The notes beneath the pieces were generated by a model. The model was not told the DNA's origin, did no database searches, and saw only the letters and a list, made by a program, of their open reading frames with translations. A DNA stretch of 9,849 nucleotides from Candidatus Desantisiibacteriota bacterium (GTDB lineage Bacteria; UBA9089; CG2-30-40-21), in NCBI GenBank assembly GCA_016208205.1, contig JACQYP010000146.1, forward strand, positions 1 through 9,849, in the 5' to 3' direction. The position numbers were made by a program, and so were the translations under genes. Within the stretch, counting starts at the first letter, position 1. Each line of letters starts with the position of its first letter. Shown here piece after piece: positions 5,053 through 9,849 of this stretch.

Positions 5053-8000
5053 ATGCTCATTTATAATAAAATACGATTTATCAAGATTTGTGCCGTTCTC
5101 AGTATCTATTTGCTGTTATCCTTGAATCTTTATGCAGCATCACCTGATACAGGGCAAGTACAAGGAGATAGCATCTCTGGCAGGGGTAGCATCCTTGGCA
5201 GAGGCAGCACCTCTGTCAGGGGTACTGCCTCTGACAAGGGTCACAGGCTGGAAGTCTGTGCTACCTTACAATCATCATGGCCATGCCTTCAGCAAGATGT
5301 TCAGCATACCGGCAGAAGTACCCTTTCTGGACCTGATGCCTTGCCAATAATAAAGTGGCGAAAGCATGTCCAGGGTTATATAAGTGGACAGCCTGTTGTT
5401 GATCAATTGGGCAGGGTATATTTTGGCAGTTCAGACGGCATGTTCTTTATTATTAAACCGGATGGCAGTGAGTCAGGGATAAATCTCGGCAGCGGCGTGG
5501 ACTCTACCTGTGCTATTGGTCAATCCGGTACGATTTATGTTTTGTGTAAGGACGGCAGCCTTTGTGCATTAGACAGAGAAACATTGCGTGTTAGATGGAA
5601 ATATTCTACCAATACCCCTTGTTCATGGGCATCTCCTGCTGTTGCAAAGGGTGCAGATGAAATAATATACTTTGGCACAGGTGACGGCAATCTATATGCC
5701 ATAGACAAGGATGGTAAACTACTCTGGAATGTTTTTCTTGGTGCCTCTATCCAGTCAACACCGGCTATTGATAAGTCGGGGATAATCTATATCTCATCAA
5801 CCAACGGCAGTTTATATGCTGTAACCCCTGATGGCAAGATAAAATGGGAAAAAGGGATTCGTGTCTCACCGTTTTCTTCTCCATGTATCTCTCCAAACGA
5901 CGGATATATTTATGTTACTACCCTTGATAATACCCTCACAGCCATTGCACAGGATGGCAGTATGAATACTCTTGAGATAAATTCCTCTATCTATTCCTTG
6001 CCTGCCTTTGGTCATAATCAGGAGATATACCTGGGGACAGAGGATGGGCTTTGTATCATTACCCCGGATGGGATACAGAAGGTTTCTACAGGGGCTATCT
6101 TTCGCTGTCATCCGATAGTTGACGCAAAGGGTGTGGTTTATGTTGCCTCCCGTTCTGGAAACATCTATGCTGTCCTTCCTGATGGTAAGATAAAATGGAA
6201 ATATCCTGTTGGGCTGACACCATGCCCGATATCTCTTGGCCCAGATACACTCTATGTTGGGGACAGAAAGGGTGATGTTTACGGGCTTGTCAGCACGAAT
6301 AAGGCTTTACCGCAAAAGGGTGTTAAGCTGCCTGACAGCCCCAGAGACCTGCAAATTTCAACGCACCTAAAGGTGCTCGCTACTTCCAATCTGAAAGGGT
6401 TTGAAAATATTCTTTCATGGAAGGATGCAGGAGACAGAGAGGATGGCTTTATTATCGAAAGAAAAACCCCAGACAGTGATTATGCAGAGATAGGCAGGGT
6501 AAATAAAAATATCATCAGCTTTAAGGATATTAATCTATCCCCGGCTATGGATTATTCTTACAGGGTCTGTGCCTATAATACCGGCGGTATCTCTAAGTAC
6601 AGCAATGAGTTCATTCTTACAACCCCCCAGATACCACCGTCTTCACCCTTAAGCCTTCAGGTAACTGTTGTTGGCGGGACAGGGACAAGCCTTTCGTGGA
6701 AAGATACTTCATCTAATGAATCAGGGTTTGTAATAGAAAGGTTAGAGGGGGTAGGTTTGGAACCTACCCCTACGAGTGCTACCTACACAGAGTTATGCAG
6801 GCTTGCACCGAATACAATCAAATATGAGGATAACAATCTTTTGTCTGATACGGATTATTCTTATCGAGTTCTATCCTATAATGAGGCAGGGCGTTCAGGA
6901 TATTCAAATGAGACAATGGTGCATACACCGAAGCTTCCGCCATCTGCCCCTGATGCACTTATCCTGACAAGATTTGACAGGCATGAGGTAACCATATCCT
7001 GGAATGATAATTCTCAAAATGAGGATGGCTTTATCCTTGAAAAAAAGATGGACAAGGGGACATGGACACTTCTTTGTACCTTGAAGCCGGATTCCTTGCA
7101 ATTCGCAGACAAACAAGTTAAGATAAACAACAGGTATTGCTATCGAGTGTGTAGCTATAACACAGTTGGCAGGTCAGGATATAGTAATATTCTGGAGATT
7201 AACACGGTGCCGAATCTGCCTGTCCAGCCTACTGATTTTAAGGCAGGCTTTGTATCTGCTAAAGGTGTCTTGCTTGCTTGGATGGATAACTCTACTAACG
7301 AAAACGGCTTTAAGATAGTCAAGGCAGTAAAGGGTCAAAAAGAGTACAAGCTTGTTTGCACCCTTGAGCCGAATACAACAAGCTATGAAGATGCAAGGGT
7401 AATACCCGGGACAACCTATCTTTACCGTATAGTTTCCTTTAACAGCTTTGGCAGGACAGAATATACCAAACCGATAACCATTACTATTCCGTCCCTTCCC
7501 CCGTCCAAACCGGAAATCGTGGATGCCTTGCTTGTTGAACCAACACGGGTAAAGATCACCTGGAAGGGGACGACTGTGAATAAGACAGGTGCTAAGGGTG
7601 ACACCTCATTCAAGATACAGAGAAAAGATGCCGATAAGGAAGAATTTAAAACCATTGCTACGGTTAGATCCGATAGTATTCATTATACGGATACAAATCT
7701 TTTGCCTGATACCAACTATTCATACAAAATAGTTGCCTGCAATAAAGATGGAGAAGGGGTATCTGATGTAATAAATATTAAAACCTCAAGGGGATTGCCG
7801 CAAGTGCCGTCAGGACTAAAAGTTGCTGATGTTTCTCAAGCAGATATTTGCATCTCATGGGCTGGAAATAATAACGAGGCGGGTTTCAGATTAGAAAGGA
7901 GAAAGGAAAATACCCCTTATAACGAGATTGCCACTATGGGTGCAGGCATAACAAGCTATGAAGACACGGATGTACTCCCGAACAACACCTATTTTTATCG

Positions 8001-9849
8001 GATTTGCAGCTACAACATGGATGGAAACTCCAAATACTCTTCAGAGATACAGGCAGCAACAAGGGATACGCAGCCGTTTTTCCCCTCAGAACTTAAGGCA
8101 GTGACAGGGGAAGACGGTATTGAGCTTTCATGGCAGGATAATTCGGCAAATGAAAATGGGTTTAGACTCGAACGAAAGCAGGATACATATCAATTTGAAG
8201 AGATAGCCGTTGCCGGAGCGAATAAAAGATATTATAAAGATAAAAATACCAGTCCTAAAACAACCTACCCCTATCGTATCTGTGCCTATAATGATATTGG
8301 TAATTCTCTTTATAGTTATGAGGTAAAGGTAGTTACGCCGAGCCTGCCGAGTCCGCCGAATCCGCCTGCCGGATTAAAAGGGATTGCCACAAGCCCATCC
8401 CGAATAAACCTTTCATGGATAGATGCGTCTAATGATGAGGAAGAATTTATTATCGAAAAAAAGATTCGTGAAAAATTCTATGAGATAGGAAGGGTATTGA
8501 AAAATAATACCGTATGGACAGAGATAAACCTTATACCAAAAACAACTTATACCTATAGGATATGCAGCTGCAACAAATTTGGCATGTCTGATTATTCTGA
8601 GGAAGCCTTTATTACTACCCTTCAGCCGCCATTAGAATCCCCAGGCAATCTTGAGGCATCTGCAATTTGTGAGGGTTGTGTTCAGCTTACATGGCAGGAT
8701 AACTCTGATGGGGAAGCAAGGTTTATATTGGAGAGGGCATCTAAGACAGAAGACTTTCAGGAGATAGCCTTTATTGCCTCAGAGGGTATATCTTACATGG
8801 ATATCAAGCTTCTTCCTGATAACACCTATCATTATCGCTTGCGGGCTGTTAAAGGAAATGAGTATTCAGGCTATTCAAATACTGTTGTGGTGAAAACTCT
8901 TAATGCTATTCCAAAGGCGCCTGATAATCTGATTTCAACTACTTCTTCCAGAGAGGTAATTGCCACTCAATGGAAAGATAATTCCTTAAATGAGACAGGC
9001 TTCCGTATTGAACAGGCAGAGGGGACAAGTACCGAATATAAGACAATAGCTACGGTTGGGCAGGATGCAGAAAACTTTGAGGATAGGGATGTTCTGGGTG
9101 GGCTGAGTTATCAATACAGGGTAACTGCTTATAATGAGATGGGTGAGTCTCAACCGTCAAATACATTGCTTGCTGTTGCCCTTGCACCTGGTGAGGTCAG
9201 CTTGCTGCGTAAATTTATTCAACACTCGCTTGGTCAGGAAGAATTTGCACCCAGATTAAAATGGAGTTTTCAAACCGGACAGGGCATAAGAAATTCATCT
9301 GCTTCTCTTTCGCAAGACGGAAAGATGTTTTTTGGTTCTACAGATGGGAAGGTTTATTGCCTTAATGCAGATACAGGGGAACAATTATGGGTTTATGAAA
9401 CACTAAAACCTATTATTTCTTCACCGGTATTAGACAATGATACGATATATGTAGGATCTCGAGATGGGTATCTGTATAGCCTGACTACAGACGGTCAGTT
9501 GAGATGGAAATATTATACCGGTGATTCTATTGAATCCTCTCCGAACATACATAACGGGGTAATATATGTTATCTCTACATCTGGAGATCTTTATGCCCTT
9601 CTATCAAATGGTGATATAAAATGGAGGATACAATTAAAGGGTATGGGATTTTCTTCACCTATAATCGGGTTTGACGGCAAGATATTCGTTGGTGTAAATG
9701 GGGATCAGGAAACCAGTGCCCTTTATGCCCTTTCTGAATGGGGACAGGTACTGTGGAAATATCCTCTTGTTTATGGAATTCGATCATCAGCCGGGGTAGG
9801 ATATGACGGTTCTATCTATGTAGGGGTTAAGGATAAAAACGGTGATAAC
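5053..9849 (+). CDS. Large exported protein: PQQ-like propeller, ten FnIII domains, second PQQ-like propeller (3' end outside window)
   Basis: The frame is open from the ATG to the last base (1599 codons, no stop). Residues 1-28 are a Sec signal peptide (basic start, hydrophobic core, LYA-A cleavage region, no lipobox). Residues 40-63 are a 6-residue tandem repeat. The motif WPCLQQDVQHTGRS (76-89) is the typical opening of PQQ-like propellers. About eight blades follow (95-416), with repeated patterns such as PDGKIKW and GTGDGNLYAID. Ten FnIII domains span about 428-525, 528-626, 629-720, 722-813, 816-912, 917-1004, 1008-1096, 1101-1190, 1193-1283 and 1287-1376. They share the patterns SWxDxSxNExGF and YRxCxYN. 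A second propeller starts near 1402; four blades and part of a fifth are visible. I see no enzyme active site, so a surface or periplasmic scaffold or binding role is inferred. Cysteine is unusually common for an exported protein. Confidence 0.9.
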   Translation, partial: MLIYNKIRFIKICAVLSIYLLLSLNLYAASPDTGQVQGDSISGRGSILGRGSTSVRGTASDKGHRLEVCATLQSSWPCLQQDVQHTGRSTLSGPDALPIIKWRKHVQGYISGQPVVDQLGRVYFGSSDGMFFIIKPDGSESGINLGSGVDSTCAIGQSGTIYVLCKDGSLCALDRETLRVRWKYSTNTPCSWASPAVAKGADEIIYFGTGDGNLYAIDKDGKLLWNVFLGASIQSTPAIDKSGIIYISSTNGSLYAVTPDGKIKWEKGIRVSPFSSPCISPNDGYIYVTTLDNTLTAIAQDGSMNTLEINSSIYSLPAFGHNQEIYLGTEDGLCIITPDGIQKVSTGAIFRCHPIVDAKGVVYVASRSGNIYAVLPDGKIKWKYPVGLTPCPISLGPDTLYVGDRKGDVYGLVSTNKALPQKGVKLPDSPRDLQISTHLKVLATSNLKGFENILSWKDAGDREDGFIIERKTPDSDYAEIGRVNKNIISFKDINLSPAMDYSYRVCAYNTGGISKYSNEFILTTPQIPPSSPLSLQVTVVGGTGTSLSWKDTSSNESGFVIERLEGVGLEPTPTSATYTELCRLAPNTIKYEDNNLLSDTDYSYRVLSYNEAGRSGYSNETMVHTPKLPPSAPDALILTRFDRHEVTISWNDNSQNEDGFILEKKMDKGTWTLLCTLKPDSLQFADKQVKINNRYCYRVCSYNTVGRSGYSNILEINTVPNLPVQPTDFKAGFVSAKGVLLAWMDNSTNENGFKIVKAVKGQKEYKLVCTLEPNTTSYEDARVIPGTTYLYRIVSFNSFGRTEYTKPITITIPSLPPSKPEIVDALLVEPTRVKITWKGTTVNKTGAKGDTSFKIQRKDADKEEFKTIATVRSDSIHYTDTNLLPDTNYSYKIVACNKDGEGVSDVINIKTSRGLPQVPSGLKVADVSQADICISWAGNNNEAGFRLERRKENTPYNEIATMGAGITSYEDTDVLPNNTYFYRICSYNMDGNSKYSSEIQAATRDTQPFFPSELKAVTGEDGIELSWQDNSANENGFRLERKQDTYQFEEIAVAGANKRYYKDKNTSPKTTYPYRICAYNDIGNSLYSYEVKVVTPSLPSPPNPPAGLKGIATSPSRINLSWIDASNDEEEFIIEKKIREKFYEIGRVLKNNTVWTEINLIPKTTYTYRICSCNKFGMSDYSEEAFITTLQPPLESPGNLEASAICEGCVQLTWQDNSDGEARFILERASKTEDFQEIAFIASEGISYMDIKLLPDNTYHYRLRAVKGNEYSGYSNTVVVKTLNAIPKAPDNLISTTSSREVIATQWKDNSLNETGFRIEQAEGTSTEYKTIATVGQDAENFEDRDVLGGLSYQYRVTAYNEMGESQPSNTLLAVALAPGEVSLLRKFIQHSLGQEEFAPRLKWSFQTGQGIRNSSASLSQDGKMFFGSTDGKVYCLNADTGEQLWVYETLKPIISSPVLDNDTIYVGSRDGYLYSLTTDGQLRWKYYTGDSIESSPNIHNGVIYVISTSGDLYALLSNGDIKWRIQLKGMGFSSPIIGFDGKIFVGVNGDQETSALYALSEWGQVLWKYPLVYGIRSSAGVGYDGSIYVGVKDKNGDN
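5169..5240 (+). repeat. Four-copy 18-bp tandem repeat inside the large gene
   Basis: Four imperfect 18-base units (5169-5186, 5187-5204, 5205-5222, 5223-5240) encode SISGRG, SILGRG, STSVRG and TASDKG. They lie in the linker between the signal peptide and the first propeller. Divergence rises from the first unit to the last. The period keeps the frame, so copy number could vary without breaking the gene. The glycine/arginine/serine content suggests a flexible linker. Confidence 0.75.
5242..5260. repeat. Palindrome 1 in the large gene (pre-propeller linker)
   Basis: CACAGGCTGGAAGTCTGTG forms an eight-pair stem (one G-T pair) with loop GGA, immediately after the tandem repeat. It encodes HRLEVC in the linker just before the propeller motif beginning at Trp76. 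There is no sister domain to align here, so an insertion cannot be shown as it can for the FnIII palindromes. Confidence 0.55.
6363..6376. repeat. Palindrome 2, inside FnIII domain 1
   Basis: GCACCT-AA-AGGTGC is a perfect six-pair palindrome. It lies in the A-B loop of the first FnIII domain. From the start of the domain to the conserved SW, this domain has 28 residues where eight of the other nine have 19 and one has 18. The surplus is nine residues, covered by ISTHLKVL (6355-6378) plus one. Removing that segment restores DLQATSN, a normal FnIII beginning. Confidence 0.7.
6748..6770. repeat. Palindrome 3, inside FnIII domain 2
   Basis: GGGGTAGGTT-TGG-AACCTACCCC has perfect ten-base arms. 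It falls in the C-C' loop of FnIII domain 2, which is seven to eight residues longer than in almost all the sister domains. The eight codons 6748-6771 encode GVGLEPTP; without them the loop reads ERLETSATYTEL, the same spacing as in domains 1, 6, 7 and 9. Confidence 0.85.
7587..7606. repeat. Palindrome 4, inside FnIII domain 5
   Basis: AGGTG (7587-7591) and CACCT (7602-7606) form a five-pair stem around a ten-base loop. In FnIII domain 5 the conserved Trp and the following Phe are separated by 15 residues, against eight or nine in the other nine domains. The surplus of six residues (AKGDTS or GAKGDT, 18 bases) coincides with the palindrome. The stem is shorter than in palindrome 3, so this case is weaker or older. 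Confidence 0.55.

Noticed and set aside
5169..5240. Regular repeats that could suggest a CRISPR array.
   Set aside because: The 18-bp units are directly adjacent without spacers, diverged, and in frame within a gene.
5132..5350. A 72-codon open frame overlapping the start of the large gene.
   Set aside because: It lies in another frame inside the signal peptide and linker region, has no RBS, and its apparent repeats are the shadow of the tandem repeat.
5053..9849. A PQQ-dependent dehydrogenase assignment for the large gene.
   Set aside because: Only propeller repeat patterns are visible; the catalytic and cofactor-binding residues of quinoprotein dehydrogenases were not recognised.
1..9849. 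tRNA, rRNA, riboswitch or transposase genes.
   Set aside because: No cloverleaf, rRNA segment, riboswitch core or transposase motif was recognised on either strand.

Overview
The window comes from a bacterial chromosome, probably a Gram-negative-type (diderm) organism that is motile or piliated and uncultured. The evidence is a PilT/PilU-family pilus ATPase, a FliJ-like flagellar export protein, a four-TM FtsK and an acetyl-CoA carboxylase biotin carrier. The sequence is moderately AT-rich, with frequent AGA/AGG and ATA codons. The intergenic spaces hold palindromic repeat sequence of a kind common in environmental genomes. I cannot name the phylum from sequence alone. All convincing genes are on the + strand.

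Layout: 1-286 is AT-rich with no intact gene, only a start-less 44-codon open stretch. Then come accB (287-742), a pilU-like gene (803-1867), fliJ (2019-2465), ftsK (2693-4864), and a very large gene that starts at 5053 and is still open at the last base (at least 1599 codons). The four housekeeping genes are functionally unrelated: fatty-acid synthesis, pilus retraction, flagellar export and chromosome partitioning. Their usual partners (accC, pilT, fliH/fliI) are not in the window. The gaps before fliJ and ftsK are almost entirely filled by inverted-repeat elements that stop a few bases short of the next ribosome binding site. A good sigma-70-type promoter (TTGACA, 17-bp spacer, TAAAAT) at 4961-4989 starts a new transcription unit for the large gene.

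The large gene encodes an exported protein: signal peptide, a linker with a four-copy 6-residue tandem repeat, an eight-blade PQQ-like beta-propeller, ten fibronectin type III (FnIII) domains, and a second PQQ-like propeller cut by the window edge. Nothing in it suggests a catalytic site. It looks like a cell-surface or periplasmic scaffold or binding protein.

The most interesting observation is inside this gene. Aligning its ten FnIII domains with one another shows that three of them carry a private expansion of 6 to 9 residues. Each expansion coincides with a DNA palindrome whose addition kept the reading frame. A fourth palindrome sits in the linker before the first propeller. This looks like repeated insertion of small palindromic elements into a coding sequence, with surface loops absorbing them, comparable in principle to the palindromic elements found inside Rickettsia genes.
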